In this document: positions 1 to 9,782 of the stretch, piece by piece | Layout: each line of letters starts with the position of its first letter | Numbering within the stretch: the first letter of the stretch is position 1 | DNA from: Haloferula rosea | GTDB taxonomy: Bacteria > Verrucomicrobiota > Verrucomicrobiia > Verrucomicrobiales > Akkermansiaceae | Assembly: GCF_016595525.1 (NCBI RefSeq) | Contig: NZ_JAENII010000010.1 | Coordinates: 1 to 64,000, forward strand | DNA: 64,000 bases | Reading direction: 5' to 3' | The notes under the pieces: generated by a model | Told to the model about the DNA's origin: nothing | Seen by the model: only the letters and a program-made list of their open reading frames with translations | Databases searched by the model: none | Translations under genes and position numbers: made by a program

Positions 1-3000
1 TGCCTCGAGCTCGAGGCGCGCCTTGATCAGGTCGAGCATCGAAACGAACTGCGAGAAGACGAGCACCTTGTGGCCTTCCTCATGCAGCTGGTCGAGCAGG
101 TAGAAGAGAGACTCCATCTTGGCGCTCTCCTCCTTCAGATACTTCGGATCGATCAGACCCGGGTGACAGCAGATCTGCCGCAGACGCATCAGCCCCTGGA
201 GAATCGCGAACGAATTCTTCTTCACCGCCTCATCGGAATCCAATCCGAGAAGGGCTTTTTGGATTCGCTTGAGCTCGGCTTTGTAGAGCTCCTGCTGGAT
301 GCCATCCATCGTGGCGTAGACCTCTTCCTCCGTCCGCGGAGGAAGGTCCTGCGCCACCTGGAGCTTGGTCCGGCGGAGCAGGAACGGACGCAGACGTGCT
401 GCGAGTCGATTCTGGGAAAGCGGATCCTTGCGCTTGTCGAAGCGCTTCTTGAAGTAGGCGCGGCTTCCCAGCACCCCCGGCATCGCAAAGGCCATCAGCG
501 ACCACATGTCGAGCAGGCGGTTCTCAATCGGCGTTCCGGTCAGCACGAGACGGTTCTCCGAGTCCAATTCGCGCGCACACTTGGCCGCTTTCGAATCCGG
601 ATTCTTGATCTGCTGACCCTCGTCGAGGATGACGGTCAGCCATTTGATCTCGTTGAGCAGGTCACCACACACGCGAAGCTGCGCGTAGTTGAGGATCAGC
701 ATGTCGATATTCTCCTGCACGTCGGGCACGTCGAGGTCGTCGCGATTGCGGAGAATCTTGGCGGAAATGTGCGGCGCGAATTTCTCCGCCTCACTGGCCC
801 AGACATCGAGGACCGACTTCGGACACACGATCAGCGCTGGACGGTGGGATTCGTTGGCCTTCTCCCGTGCCTCGAGCAGCCACAGGATGTAGGTCAGCGA
901 CTGGATCGTCTTACCCAGCCCCATGTCGTCGGCGAGGATACCGCCGAAGCGGTTCGTCGCCAGGTAGGCGAGGAATTGATATCCCTCGACCTGATACGGC
1001 CGCAGCGTTGCCTGAAGGCTCTTCGGCACGTCCGGCTTCACGTCGATCGTGATGTCACCGGCACGGTCCTTGATGCGTTTCCATGCCTTTGGATCGAAGA
1101 CCTCGGCAGCCTTCGGATCGGCAAGCTGAAGGGCGTGCATGCGGTGGGTTTCCCCGGACAGGTCAAACGGGTCGAGGCCGAGGCGGGTCACCGCATCGCG
1201 CTGCTCCGGATCGAGCTTGATCTCCAGACGCATCCACGAGCCGTCTTCCATCCGCACATAGCCACCACGAGCCGCCACCAACTGGCGGATCTGGGCCTTG
1301 CTCAGGTTGACCCCTTCGACGTCGATCACGATCCGCAGGTCGAACCAGTCGATGTCCTGGTTGACGACTTCGAAGCGGACCGCAGCGGTCACCGGGTCGG
1401 CGAGGATGGACTTCAGACGCGTGTCGATATCGAGCTCGAGCTTATCGGGCATCGAGTCAATCCACTCGGCAAAGCGTTCGGGGAATTGCTTGGTGACGCG
1501 GGATTTGAATGATCCCAGCTTCTCGTCATAGGTCAGCCCCATGACATCGAGGAGACCCGGCACCGGGTAGAGGTCCTCGCGGGCGAAACGCAGCAGTTGT
1601 TTGCCCTTGAGCGTCTTCTGCTCGACGACCTCCCAGCCTTCCTTGGTGAGCTTTTCGGTCCGGCGGTCCTTGGCCTCAATCGCGGTCACGTCGATGACCA
1701 GGTGCTCGGTTTCAGCCGCAGTCAGACCTGCCACCAGCTTGAGCTCGAACTTCGGCTTCAGCTCGAGGTCCATCACCCGCTTCTTCAGCGACTCGGGCAG
1801 TGTGGCACCGATCTTGCGCAGGAACTCGACCCCTTCGAGGGAATCGATCACACGCTTCGGAATCAGATAGCGAGGCATCACCTCGGTGTCCTCAAGCCAC
1901 CGTGGCGGCCCGGGGAAAATCGTCTCGTCGGACTGATAGAGTTCCTTCCGACCGGGCAGCAGACGCACGGAGTGCGACACATTCTCGCCGCTCGCGGTGA
2001 CCAGCTGGAGCGCAAAGCTTCCCGGGTCATAGGGATCATCCTCGCAGACCCAGCTCAATGGATCCTGAACCACCTTGAAGTGCTTCTCGTCGAGGTTCAC
2101 CAGATACCCATTCAGTGCCGGCTGACGGAACAACCGGTTCATGAAGCGACAGGCATCTTCCTGATCGAAGTCGAAGGTGGTGTCGCCGTACTGACGGTAG
2201 TAGGCGAGGAAATGCTCCCACAGCACCTGGCTCGGTGCGTCCATCTTCAGCGCGGCCTCGTCGAACAGAGGAAGCAGGCGCTCGATCTCGTTCTTCTCAC
2301 GAAGTTGGAGCCACTCCTTGTCCCCTTCCTTCACTTCGACACGGGCTTCGTTGATCGTCGCCACGAGACGGAACTGAACCTCGATCGAACCACCCTGCGG
2401 AGGGCGTTCGTTGACCTGCTCGATGCGGTCATACCAGGCAGCGACCTCGCGCTCCTGTTCCCAGTCCGCCATCTTCTTCTGAACGTAATTCAGATCCGTG
2501 ATGACGTTCATGAACTCCGGATAAGGGAGCTTCTTCTTGTAGAAAGCGTAGGCGAGGTAGTTCCAGAACTCGATGATGTCACCCGGAGGCATCGGCCACA
2601 GCTCAAGCGGCTCGTAGCTGGCAATCTCCCAACGCGGCGTCAACCGGACCATGTCGTGATCGTGAATCTCTCCTTCGATCACATAGCGACGGTAGCGCTT
2701 CTCCACGCGGGAAACGAAGTCTGCCTCCTTGTCATCGAGTTCGCGACCGAGCTTGTCCTCGATCACATCGAGGATCGGCGTGTCGTCGAACTCGTTCGGC
2801 GACTCCGGGAGATCCTCTCCCCGGTGCATGCGCTCGACCATCGTCGCGTATTGGCAAGCTCCGGAAACGATCTCGTCCTCGGCCGTGCATGAACCGAACC
2901 AACGGTTGCCCTGCAAACGCAGACTTGTCCGGAACGTGCCGCTCTCGTCTTCGACCCGGCCTTGAATGAACAAGTGGTTCCCGAAAATCTGAGTGACCGT

Positions 3001-3087
3001 TCCCTCTGCCTGAAGTGATTCTCCTTTTTTGCGTGCTTCCTCGGGAAATCCATTGAGGAAGTTCAGTGTCGCGCGATCCGGATTCAT
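1..3087 (-). CDS. SNF2-family DEAD/DEAH-type helicase, 3' part missing
   Basis: An open minus-strand frame of 1029 codons runs from an ATG at 3087 off the left edge, so the C-terminus is absent. It encodes a Swi2/Snf2 ATPase expected to translocate on double-stranded DNA. Visible motifs are Walker A DDMGLGKT (Lys about residue 726), the Walker B box DEGQ (about 822-825), LTGTPIENRLLDMWSL, and the start of the C-terminal helicase lobe (VLVFSQFVSMLDLI, near residue 1010). The long N-terminal region has no domain I can name with confidence. A stretch near residues 55-80 with two Cys could be a degenerate SWIM-like element, which is inference. Long plus-strand frames over this gene are antisense artefacts. 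The role in remodelling or repair is not defined by context. Confidence 0.9.
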   Translation of the reverse strand, partial: MNPDRATLNFLNGFPEEARKKGESLQAEGTVTQIFGNHLFIQGRVEDESGTFRTSLRLQGNRWFGSCTAEDEIVSGACQYATMVERMHRGEDLPESPNEFDDTPILDVIEDKLGRELDDKEADFVSRVEKRYRRYVIEGEIHDHDMVRLTPRWEIASYEPLELWPMPPGDIIEFWNYLAYAFYKKKLPYPEFMNVITDLNYVQKKMADWEQEREVAAWYDRIEQVNERPPQGGSIEVQFRLVATINEARVEVKEGDKEWLQLREKNEIERLLPLFDEAALKMDAPSQVLWEHFLAYYRQYGDTTFDFDQEDACRFMNRLFRQPALNGYLVNLDEKHFKVVQDPLSWVCEDDPYDPGSFALQLVTASGENVSHSVRLLPGRKELYQSDETIFPGPPRWLEDTEVMPRYLIPKRVIDSLEGVEFLRKIGATLPESLKKRVMDLELKPKFELKLVAGLTAAETEHLVIDVTAIEAKDRRTEKLTKEGWEVVEQKTLKGKQLLRFAREDLYPVPGLLDVMGLTYDEKLGSFKSRVTKQFPERFAEWIDSMPDKLELDIDTRLKSILADPVTAAVRFEVVNQDIDWFDLRIVIDVEGVNLSKAQIRQLVAARGGYVRMEDGSWMRLEIKLDPEQRDAVTRLGLDPFDLSGETHRMHALQLADPKAAEVFDPKAWKRIKDRAGDITIDVKPDVPKSLQATLRPYQVEGYQFLAYLATNRFGGILADDMGLGKTIQSLTYILWLLEAREKANESHRPALIVCPKSVLDVWASEAEKFAPHISAKILRNRDDLDVPDVQENIDMLILNYAQLRVCGDLLNEIKWLTVILDEGQQIKNPDSKAAKCARELDSENRLVLTGTPIENRLLDMWSLMAFAMPGVLGSRAYFKKRFDKRKDPLSQNRLAARLRPFLLRRTKLQVAQDLPPRTEEEVYATMDGIQQELYKAELKRIQKALLGLDSDEAVKKNSFAILQGLMRLRQICCHPGLIDPKYLKEESAKMESLFYLLDQLHEEGHKVLVFSQFVSMLDLIKARLELEA

Positions 3088-3222
3088 AAGCCTATCGAAT
3101 GCCGCAAAACTCGATGGGTCAGGGGACGCCGTCGCAATGCGGGGCCGGGAGGATAAAGCCCGTTTCCAATTTCCCGCAATAAAAACCGTTGCTGGGAATG
3201 ATTCGGGTTTTCCGAGGGTGGT

Positions 3223-3879
3223 TTGACACTCCGACAGCGGGCAGGTTTGCTCACGCCTGTGGACGACATTCAACGCTTCGAAGGTGGATTCCTGCTGACC
3301 AATTCCTATCTGATCCCCACCCCCAACGGCGGGCAGATCATGATCGACGCGCCGGCGGACGCCGATAAGTGGCTCGAGCAGCTCGGCATCACGCCGACCG
3401 CCCTGATCCTCACCCATCAGCACTTCGACCACGTCCTCAGCGCCCACCGCATCGCCGCCATGGGCGTGCCGATCTACGCATGGAATGCCTTCGACCGCGG
3501 GCTGCTTCTCGAGGAGGTCGTGCGTGAGTGGGGCATGCCTTTCGACGTGGTTGAATATCCGGTCGAGCATGTGCTTGAAGGTCAGAACTCCTTGGAAGTC
3601 GACGGACTCGGCTTTTCGCTATCCCACCTCCCCGGCCACTCGCCGGACAGCGTGATCATTCATCAAAAGGAAGCCCGCGCCTTGTTCGCTGGCGACACCC
3701 TGTTCGCCGGATCCACGGGCCGGGCCGATCTCCCCGGTGGTGACCCCGAGCTCCTCTACCGCGGCATCCGCGAAAAGATCTACACGCTGGACCCGGACAC
3801 CCGCGTCCTTCCCGGCCACGGGCCTGAAACGGAGGTTGGTGTGGAGGCTGCTTCGAATCCGGTAATTCGTGCAGTTTGA
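3223..3879 (+). CDS. metallo-beta-lactamase-fold hydrolase (glyoxalase II-like)
   Basis: Protein of up to 218 aa of the MBL-fold hydrolase superfamily, small glyoxalase II-like branch. It shows the zinc-binding THQHFDH motif, LPGHSPDS, AGDTLFAGSTGRADLPGG and the C-terminal LPGHGPET, so both metal sites look complete. It probably hydrolyses a thioester or a related small molecule in the cytoplasm. The substrate cannot be told from sequence. The start is uncertain: the first codon is TTG at 3223, whose TTGACA looks like a -35 box, so TTG 3247 or GTG 3259 (just before the conserved part) may be the real start. It is divergent from the SNF2 gene and precedes, but is not clearly part of, the operon starting at 3996. 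Confidence 0.88.
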   Translation: MTLRQRAGLLTPVDDIQRFEGGFLLTNSYLIPTPNGGQIMIDAPADADKWLEQLGITPTALILTHQHFDHVLSAHRIAAMGVPIYAWNAFDRGLLLEEVVREWGMPFDVVEYPVEHVLEGQNSLEVDGLGFSLSHLPGHSPDSVIIHQKEARALFAGDTLFAGSTGRADLPGGDPELLYRGIREKIYTLDPDTRVLPGHGPETEVGVEAASNPVIRAV

Positions 3880-3995
3880 TCAGGCAAGAGGACCAGAGGC
3901 CGACGCTAAGATTGGCAAAGATTTCCGCTGGATCTGCGTCTACTCCTCTGGGAGTTTGATCAAAGCGTCGAATTGCCCGGCTCCAACCACCTGAC

Positions 3996-6602
3996 ATGCC
4001 CGAAGACCCAACTCAATCCACCCCTCTCCCGGAATCACTCCGGGAACAGCTTGAGGACTTCCGCCGCCAGCTCTGGCGGACGAAGATCGCCGAGGCCATT
4101 TTCGCCGGCATCTTCGGCCTGCTGCTTTCCTACCTGGTGGTGTTCGCCCTCGACCGGATCTGGCCGACTCCCGCGCTCGTCCGTCTGGGCGTCCTCCTCG
4201 CCGGCACCTCGCTGATGGCGGTCTTCGCTCCGATCTGGATGCACCGCTGGGTCTGGCGCCATCGCCGCGAGAACCAACTCGCCCGCCTCATCGCGCGCAA
4301 ACACCCGAACCTCGGTGACCGCCTGCTCGGGGTGGTTGAACTGCAGGAGCAGTCCGAGAGCAATGAAACCCTCTCGCCACGCCTGCGTGCCGCCGCCATG
4401 GAAGCCGTCGCCGCGGAAACCGCGCGACGAAAGCTCGATGATTCGCTGCCGGTGTCCCGTCACCGTCGCTGGTCGCTCGCCGTCATCGCCCTGTTCCTTC
4501 TCGCCGGCACTGCTCTGACCCTCGTTCCCGATGCTGGATTGAACTCGCTCAAGCGCTGGCTTCTCCCCCTCTCGGCCACCCCCCGCTACACCTTCACCGT
4601 CCTCGACCACGTGCCGAACGAACTCGCGGTCGCTCAGGGCGAGGCTTTCGAAATCGAGCTCGTCCTCGCCGAGCAATCAGAGTGGCAGCCGGAAAGCGGC
4701 ATGGCCCGCTACAACCGCCAGGACCCGGTCACCGCCGCACTCGACGGCCGCAGCTACCGCTTCGAGTTTCCCGGCCAGCAGGACCCCGGGAACATCCGGT
4801 TGGAAATCGGCGACGCCCGTCACTCGATCCGCATCATCCCTTCACTGCCGCCAACGATCGACCGCAGCATCGCCGACATCGAGCTACCCAAGTATCTTCA
4901 GCTCCCAAACCGCTCGGAAGACCTGCCATCCGGCATGGTCACCGCGGTCGAGGGTTCGAAGGTGCGGTTGACGGTCGAAGCCAGTCGCAAACTCGCCGGA
5001 GGTCGCTTCGGCCCGATCACCCCGGCGGACGTCCCCGCGGCAGAGACTTTGGTCGACGCAGCGGAGATGAGCCTGAGGGACCAACAGGCGAGCACGCCGT
5101 GGATCGACGTGGGAGCGGAATCGCTGCGCGTCCCGATGCAGTGGAAGGACGATATCGGCCTCGAAGGATCCAAGACCTTTGCCATCCGGATTGAAGCCCT
5201 GAAGGACGAAGCCCCGGTGTGCTACTTCGATGGACTCGCTGGCCAGCGCGCCATCCTCCCCGAGGAAACCATCGATTTTGAAGTGCTCGCCAGCGATGAC
5301 TTCGGGCTGAAGGAATACGGCATCGTGTGGGAGGGCCAACTGACCCGCCCCGGCGATGGCGAACCCGCCAAGGGTGAACTCCGATTGGAAGAAGGAGCCC
5401 CCGACCTCGGCAGGGCCTCCTCCCCCGTCGCATTCTCACCGAAAACCCTCGGGATCGGACCCCAGAAGCTCATCCTTCGCGCTTACGCGGAAGACTACCT
5501 GCCGGATCGCGAGCGCAGCTACTCCCAGCCGATCATCATCTACGTGCTGAGCCGTGAAGAACACGCCCAGATGCTGAAGAACCAGTTCGACCGCGCCATC
5601 AGCGAACTCGAGGACATGGCTCGCCGCGAACGCAACCTGTTCGAAGAGAACCAGCGCCTGGAACGGCTCGATGCCGAGGAGATGCAGGAGGACGACAATC
5701 GCCAGCGACTCGAGAAACAACAGCAGGCGGAAAGCGAGCAGGCGGAGGACATGAAGGAGCTCGCCGAGAAAATGGAGGAACTTCTCAAGGACACCGCGCG
5801 CAACGAATCGATCGATAAGGAGACGCTGCGCAAGATGACCGAGACCATGCAGTCGATGCGTGAACTCGGTAACAAGGACATGCCCGAACTCGAACAGAAG
5901 CTCGGCGAGGCCGGCGACCAGAAGAACACCGAGGAGAAGTCCGAGCGCGACATGAAGGAAGCCGTCGAGCAGCAGGAGAAGGTGCTCGAGAAGATGCAGG
6001 AGACCATCAAGAAGGCCAACGAAGCCAACGAACGCTTCGAAGCCAGCACCTTTGCCGCCCGACTCAAAAAGGCCGCCAGCGAACAGGATGGCGTGGCAAG
6101 CGAAGCCATGGAGGGCTCCGACCAGTTTGGACTCCGGGCCGACCAGCTCGATCCGGCCGACCTCGGCATCCTCAATGACATCGTCCGCCAGCAATCCGAC
6201 ACCACCTCCGATGTGCGCTGGATCAAGGAAGACCTCGGCCACTTCTTCACCCGTACCGAAAAGGAAGTCTTCGGCGAGATCCTCGAAGAAATGAACGAAT
6301 CCGAAATCGACATCGGACTCGAGGAGGTGCGCCTCAAGCTCAGCCGCAACCACGGCTTCAGCGCCGCCGAGAATGCCTCAGGCTGGGCCGAGCAACTCCG
6401 CGAATGGGCGAAGAAGCTCGAGGAGGCCGCAGGCGGAGGCGGTGGTGGCGGCGGCGGCGGTGGTGGCGGCGGAGAGGATGAGGACTTCGAGTTCATGCTC
6501 CGCGTCATGAAGATGGTGCAGAAGGAACAGGATCTCCGCGCCCGCACCCGAGCCCTCGAAACCTTGCGACGCTCCTATCAACCTCCAGCCCAGACCCCAT
6601 GA
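3996..6602 (+). CDS. DUF4175-like membrane protein with coiled coil and polyglycine tract
   Basis: 868 aa. The N-terminus has two hydrophobic segments (about residues 32-53 and 60-80), a third near 160-175, then a predicted periplasmic region, a long Glu/Gln/Lys-rich coiled coil (about 520-680), and a run of 14 glycines (about 812-825) before a short charged tail. The overall layout resembles large DUF4175-type proteins of Planctomycetes and Verrucomicrobia, which are often found near MoxR/DUF58/VWA (Bat-type) genes. No MoxR or VWA gene is visible here. It is the first gene of a six-gene operon: its TGA overlaps the next ATG. The glycine tract uses mixed GGN codons, so it is not a simple slippage repeat. 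Function unknown. A scaffold in the cell envelope is a guess from topology. Confidence 0.75.
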   Translation: MPEDPTQSTPLPESLREQLEDFRRQLWRTKIAEAIFAGIFGLLLSYLVVFALDRIWPTPALVRLGVLLAGTSLMAVFAPIWMHRWVWRHRRENQLARLIARKHPNLGDRLLGVVELQEQSESNETLSPRLRAAAMEAVAAETARRKLDDSLPVSRHRRWSLAVIALFLLAGTALTLVPDAGLNSLKRWLLPLSATPRYTFTVLDHVPNELAVAQGEAFEIELVLAEQSEWQPESGMARYNRQDPVTAALDGRSYRFEFPGQQDPGNIRLEIGDARHSIRIIPSLPPTIDRSIADIELPKYLQLPNRSEDLPSGMVTAVEGSKVRLTVEASRKLAGGRFGPITPADVPAAETLVDAAEMSLRDQQASTPWIDVGAESLRVPMQWKDDIGLEGSKTFAIRIEALKDEAPVCYFDGLAGQRAILPEETIDFEVLASDDFGLKEYGIVWEGQLTRPGDGEPAKGELRLEEGAPDLGRASSPVAFSPKTLGIGPQKLILRAYAEDYLPDRERSYSQPIIIYVLSREEHAQMLKNQFDRAISELEDMARRERNLFEENQRLERLDAEEMQEDDNRQRLEKQQQAESEQAEDMKELAEKMEELLKDTARNESIDKETLRKMTETMQSMRELGNKDMPELEQKLGEAGDQKNTEEKSERDMKEAVEQQEKVLEKMQETIKKANEANERFEASTFAARLKKAASEQDGVASEAMEGSDQFGLRADQLDPADLGILNDIVRQQSDTTSDVRWIKEDLGHFFTRTEKEVFGEILEEMNESEIDIGLEEVRLKLSRNHGFSAAENASGWAEQLREWAKKLEEAAGGGGGGGGGGGGGGEDEDFEFMLRVMKMVQKEQDLRARTRALETLRRSYQPPAQTP

Positions 6603-7237
6603 TGAAATCCCTGCTTCCCCTGCTACTCGCTCCAGCCATGGTCATGGCGGATGATCCGGAATTGGCGAAGAAGATCAGCCGTCATCAGGAAGGTTCCCGC
6701 ACGCTCTCGGACGAGCAGGATGAGCTCGCCGCCGATGTCCAACAGCTGACCATCGAACAGACCTCACCCAAGGTCATCGAGCTTTTCGAAGCCGTCGAGG
6801 ACGCCATGGATGAAGCCAGCGAGCTCCTCTATGAACACGACACCGGCGGCCCCACCATCGCCGCTGAAACCGACGTCATCGAAAAGATCTTCGAAGCCGC
6901 CAAAGCCAAGCAGCAGGAACAGCAACAGCAGCAAGGCGAAGGCGAACCTCAGGATGGTCAGGGCCAGAGCCCGGGCAGTGCCATGCTTGAAATGATGGAA
7001 CGCATGCTCGGGCGCGAACCGGGGCAGCAACCCGGTCAACAGCCCGGCGAGCAGGCCGGACAAGGCAGCGGTGGCGATTCCCAGGCACCCAACGAAGGCA
7101 TCGACGGTGCCTCCGGCGGAAAAGTGGAGGAACGCACCGTTCCGAAAGGAGCTGGAACCGCTGGCAAGAGCCTCCCGCGCGAGTATCTTGACGCCCTGAA
7201 AGCATACAACCAAGGAGCCGAAAAGCTCACTCGCTGA
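6599..7237 (+). CDS. secreted Gln/Gly-rich protein of unknown function
   Basis: 212 aa starting at the ATG that overlaps the stop of the upstream gene (a second in-frame ATG follows immediately). A short signal peptide (MMKSLLPLLLAPAMVMA) is followed by an acidic helical region with heptad character, then a low-complexity segment rich in Gln, Gly and Pro (about residues 100-170), and a short conserved-looking end (SLPREYLDALKAYNQG). I recognise no enzymatic domain. The tail resembles short C-terminal motifs in proteins encoded next to DUF4175-like genes. Tight coupling to the 3996 gene suggests that the two products work together in the envelope, which is inference. Confidence 0.7.
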   Translation: MMKSLLPLLLAPAMVMADDPELAKKISRHQEGSRTLSDEQDELAADVQQLTIEQTSPKVIELFEAVEDAMDEASELLYEHDTGGPTIAAETDVIEKIFEAAKAKQQEQQQQQGEGEPQDGQGQSPGSAMLEMMERMLGREPGQQPGQQPGEQAGQGSGGDSQAPNEGIDGASGGKVEERTVPKGAGTAGKSLPREYLDALKAYNQGAEKLTR

Positions 7238-7248
7238 ACCCCGTGCCC

Positions 7249-8241
7249 ATGCTTCCCCGACTTCTACTCTCCACCGCCCTCGCCTGCTTCCTCGTCGCGC
7301 CTGCTTCTGCGCAGGACCTGAGGCGTCGTCCGGATGACCCCATCCCTCCTCAGCTCGACACGCTCTACGAACGAGGGTTGGCTTACCTCGCCAAGAACCA
7401 GACGGATGCCGGTGCCTGGTCCGACTCGATGGGAGGTGAGCCCGGCGTCGTCGGGCTTTGCGTGATCGCCTTCCTCGCCCACGGCGAAGACCCGAATCAC
7501 GGGCCCCACGCCAAGGTGATCCAGAAGGGCATCGACTACATCCTCTCGCAGCAGCGCGAGAGCAACGGATACATCGGCAGCTCGATGTACAACCACGGGT
7601 TTGCCACTTTGGCGCTGGCCGAGGCTTACGGGGCCGTCGACGACCCGAAGATCGCCCCCGCTCTCAAGAAAGCGGTCGACCTGATCCTCAACGCCCAGTC
7701 GCGGAATGCCTCGGGTGCCTGGCGCTACACCCCGGAAAGCCGCGACGCCGACACCACCGTATCAGGGTGCCAGCTGGTCGCATTGCTGGGGGCCCGGAAT
7801 GCCGGCCTTGCCGTGCCCGATGAAGCCATCCGCAAAGGACTCGCCTACATGGCCCGATGCCGTGGCGGGGATGGTGGCTACGGCTACACCTCAGCGAGCG
7901 GCGGCAAACCCACCCTGACTGCGATCGGCGTCACCTGTCTTGCCCTTGCCAAGGAAAAGGAGGGCAAAGGATTCAAGAACAGCTTGGGCTACCTCCGCGA
8001 TCACATGAATTACCGGGATCGCCACTACCCCTTCTACTTCGAGTACTACATGTCCCAGGCCCTCTTCCATGCTGACGAAGCCGCATGGAACGAGTGGAAC
8101 GACAAGAACCTCCGCTACCTCTCCACCATCCAACGGGCCGACGGCTCGTGGCCCGGTCCCAAGGGTGAGGCATTCAACACCTCCGCCTCGCTCCTGTCGC
8201 TCGCTCTCAATTATCGCTTTCTGCCCATCTACGAAAAATGA
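7249..8241 (+). CDS. secreted squalene-cyclase/prenyltransferase-fold repeat protein
   Basis: About 330 aa. A GTG two codons upstream (7243) is an alternative start; the ATG at 7249 gives a cleaner signal peptide (MLPRLLLSTALACFLVAPASAQ). The mature part is an alpha/alpha-toroid of prenyltransferase and squalene oxidase repeats: NQTDAGAWSD, SNGYIGSSMYNHGFATLALAEAYG, ASGAWRYTPES, GGDGGYGYTSASGGKPTLTAIG, QRADGSWPGPKGEAFNTS. The DxDD catalytic motif of squalene-hopene cyclases is absent, so terpene cyclisation is unlikely. Related secreted proteins are common in planctomycetes and verrucomicrobia with unknown function. It lies 5-11 bp after the previous gene and overlaps the next by 4 bp. Confidence 0.82.
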   Translation: MLPRLLLSTALACFLVAPASAQDLRRRPDDPIPPQLDTLYERGLAYLAKNQTDAGAWSDSMGGEPGVVGLCVIAFLAHGEDPNHGPHAKVIQKGIDYILSQQRESNGYIGSSMYNHGFATLALAEAYGAVDDPKIAPALKKAVDLILNAQSRNASGAWRYTPESRDADTTVSGCQLVALLGARNAGLAVPDEAIRKGLAYMARCRGGDGGYGYTSASGGKPTLTAIGVTCLALAKEKEGKGFKNSLGYLRDHMNYRDRHYPFYFEYYMSQALFHADEAAWNEWNDKNLRYLSTIQRADGSWPGPKGEAFNTSASLLSLALNYRFLPIYEK

Positions 8242-9782
8242 TCCGCACCCTCTCAACCCTCACTCTCGCGTGCTGCATCGCGGCATCCGGCAAGGAAAAG
8301 CCGGATGACCTGCTCCGACTGGCCGACGGCGAACTCGCCGGACACTTCGGCGGCATCACGCCGGATGGCATCGTCCTCTGGAACCGTGACGACGGGATCG
8401 ACACGATGGAGTTCAAGCAGGACAACATCCGCCAGATCGTCCTTCGCGGTGGCGGCACCCTCGAAGCCTCCGCGGACACTTCGCACATCAAGCTCAACAA
8501 CGGTGATCGACTGCCCGCCCGGATCGTGGCGATGGATGACGAGAGCCTGACCTTGGAAACGCCCATGGCGGGAGAAGTCGTGATCCCGCGCAGCGCGGTC
8601 ACCAGCATGCATCCCAATCCATTCGGCGGACGCCTGTTGTATGCAGGCCCATTCTCCGACGATGGCTGGGAAATCAGGTCACCGCTCCCCCCGGAAGAGG
8701 CGGATGATGGCCTGGACGACGACGAGAAAAAAGCTGAGCCGGACGAGGCCGCGGAAGGTGACGACAAGGAAGAGGAGAAGCCCAAGTCCTGGCGCCATGT
8801 CGGGGCCAAATGGTATTTCACCGGCGGTGACGATGTGATTCGGCGCGATGTCGGCCTCACCGCAAGCTCACTGGTCCGCTTCAACTTCGAGTGGCGCTCG
8901 CGCCCCCCCATCGCCATTGCCTTGAATGCCGACTTTGCAGAGCGTCCGGAACCCGAAGAGGACGAGGATGCGGAAGCCGATAAAGATGGAGAAGAGCAGA
9001 AGAAGGTTCGCCGCGTCCCATCACGCTCCGACTACTCCCAGTATTTCGGGAACGCCCTCGTACTCACCTTGAGAAGCAGCTACGCCCAACTCCTCCGCTG
9101 CGGATACGATGAAGAGGGAAACCCGTTTTCCGACCAAATCCGCCCGTCCTCATCGAGCGTGCGCTTTGCCGATACCGGCTCCGCCGAATTCGAGATCCGT
9201 AGCAATCGGGAGGCTGGCACCATCGCCCTGCACGTGAATGGCGAGTTCGCCATCCAGTGGAACCTCAAGGAGAATCTCGCCGACGACGCGAAACCCCTTC
9301 CCGATGGCGGAGGAATCGGCTTCACGCTCATGGGTAGCGACACCCCAGTCCGGATCTCGGACATCGTCGCCGCCGAGTGGAACGGCATGCCGGATTCCGC
9401 ACGGAGTTTCGAAAGCGAGGAATTCGACACCATCCTGCTGACCAACGGCACCGACCGTTTCTCGGGGGAAGTGAAATCCATCAGCGACGGCAAACTGCAA
9501 ATCGAAGGACGCTACGCAGAACTGGAAATCCCGCTCGAAGAAGTCGCGCAGCTCCGCTTCGCAGGAGCCACCGAGGAAGAGGATGAGACCCAGGATCAAG
9601 GTCTCCGCATCCACTTCCAACCTCTTGGACAGATCACCGGAAAAGCAGGTCGGGCCGAGAACGGAGTCATGCGTTTGAACTCACCACTGCTGGGTGACGT
9701 GCAGGTCGACCTTTCGTCCGCCGTACTGCTTGAGTTCAAGTCAGGCCACGGATTCCTCAACTACTGGGACGAAGATCTATGA
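8238..9782 (+). CDS. secreted paralog A of a three-gene tandem family
   Basis: 514 aa with an N-terminal signal sequence (MIRTLSTLTLACCIAASG); a lipoprotein is possible, but the lipobox is poor. The layout, shared with the next two genes, is: two small beta-rich modules marked by NGDRLPARIVAMDDESLTLE; a connector LLYAGPFSDDGW; a central region resembling a concanavalin/LamG-like sandwich; and a C-terminal module (LLTNGTDRFSGEVKSISDGKL). It contains two acidic low-complexity insertions (about residues 151-178 and 235-255) that the paralogs lack. ATGA overlaps join it to both neighbours. I recognise no catalytic motif. A structural or ligand-binding role at the cell surface is inferred. Confidence 0.75.
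   Translation: MIRTLSTLTLACCIAASGKEKPDDLLRLADGELAGHFGGITPDGIVLWNRDDGIDTMEFKQDNIRQIVLRGGGTLEASADTSHIKLNNGDRLPARIVAMDDESLTLETPMAGEVVIPRSAVTSMHPNPFGGRLLYAGPFSDDGWEIRSPLPPEEADDGLDDDEKKAEPDEAAEGDDKEEEKPKSWRHVGAKWYFTGGDDVIRRDVGLTASSLVRFNFEWRSRPPIAIALNADFAERPEPEEDEDAEADKDGEEQKKVRRVPSRSDYSQYFGNALVLTLRSSYAQLLRCGYDEEGNPFSDQIRPSSSSVRFADTGSAEFEIRSNREAGTIALHVNGEFAIQWNLKENLADDAKPLPDGGGIGFTLMGSDTPVRISDIVAAEWNGMPDSARSFESEEFDTILLTNGTDRFSGEVKSISDGKLQIEGRYAELEIPLEEVAQLRFAGATEEEDETQDQGLRIHFQPLGQITGKAGRAENGVMRLNSPLLGDVQVDLSSAVLLEFKSGHGFLNYWDEDL

Noticed and set aside
70-2892. Two long plus-strand frames (70-1512, 480 codons; 1597-2892, 431 codons).
   Set aside because: Both are antisense to the SNF2 helicase, which has clear motifs on the minus strand. 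The plus-strand translations show no domain and arise from high-GC codon bias.
3223-3251. TTGACA at 3223 as a -35 promoter element.
   Set aside because: No acceptable -10 box follows at 16-18 bp. It may equally be the TTG start region of the hydrolase gene.
6429-6474. GGN-rich tract (14 glycine codons) as a possible phase-variable repeat.
   Set aside because: The codons are mixed (GGC, GGT, GGA), so there is no pure homopolymer or short unit prone to slippage. A flexible linker is more likely.
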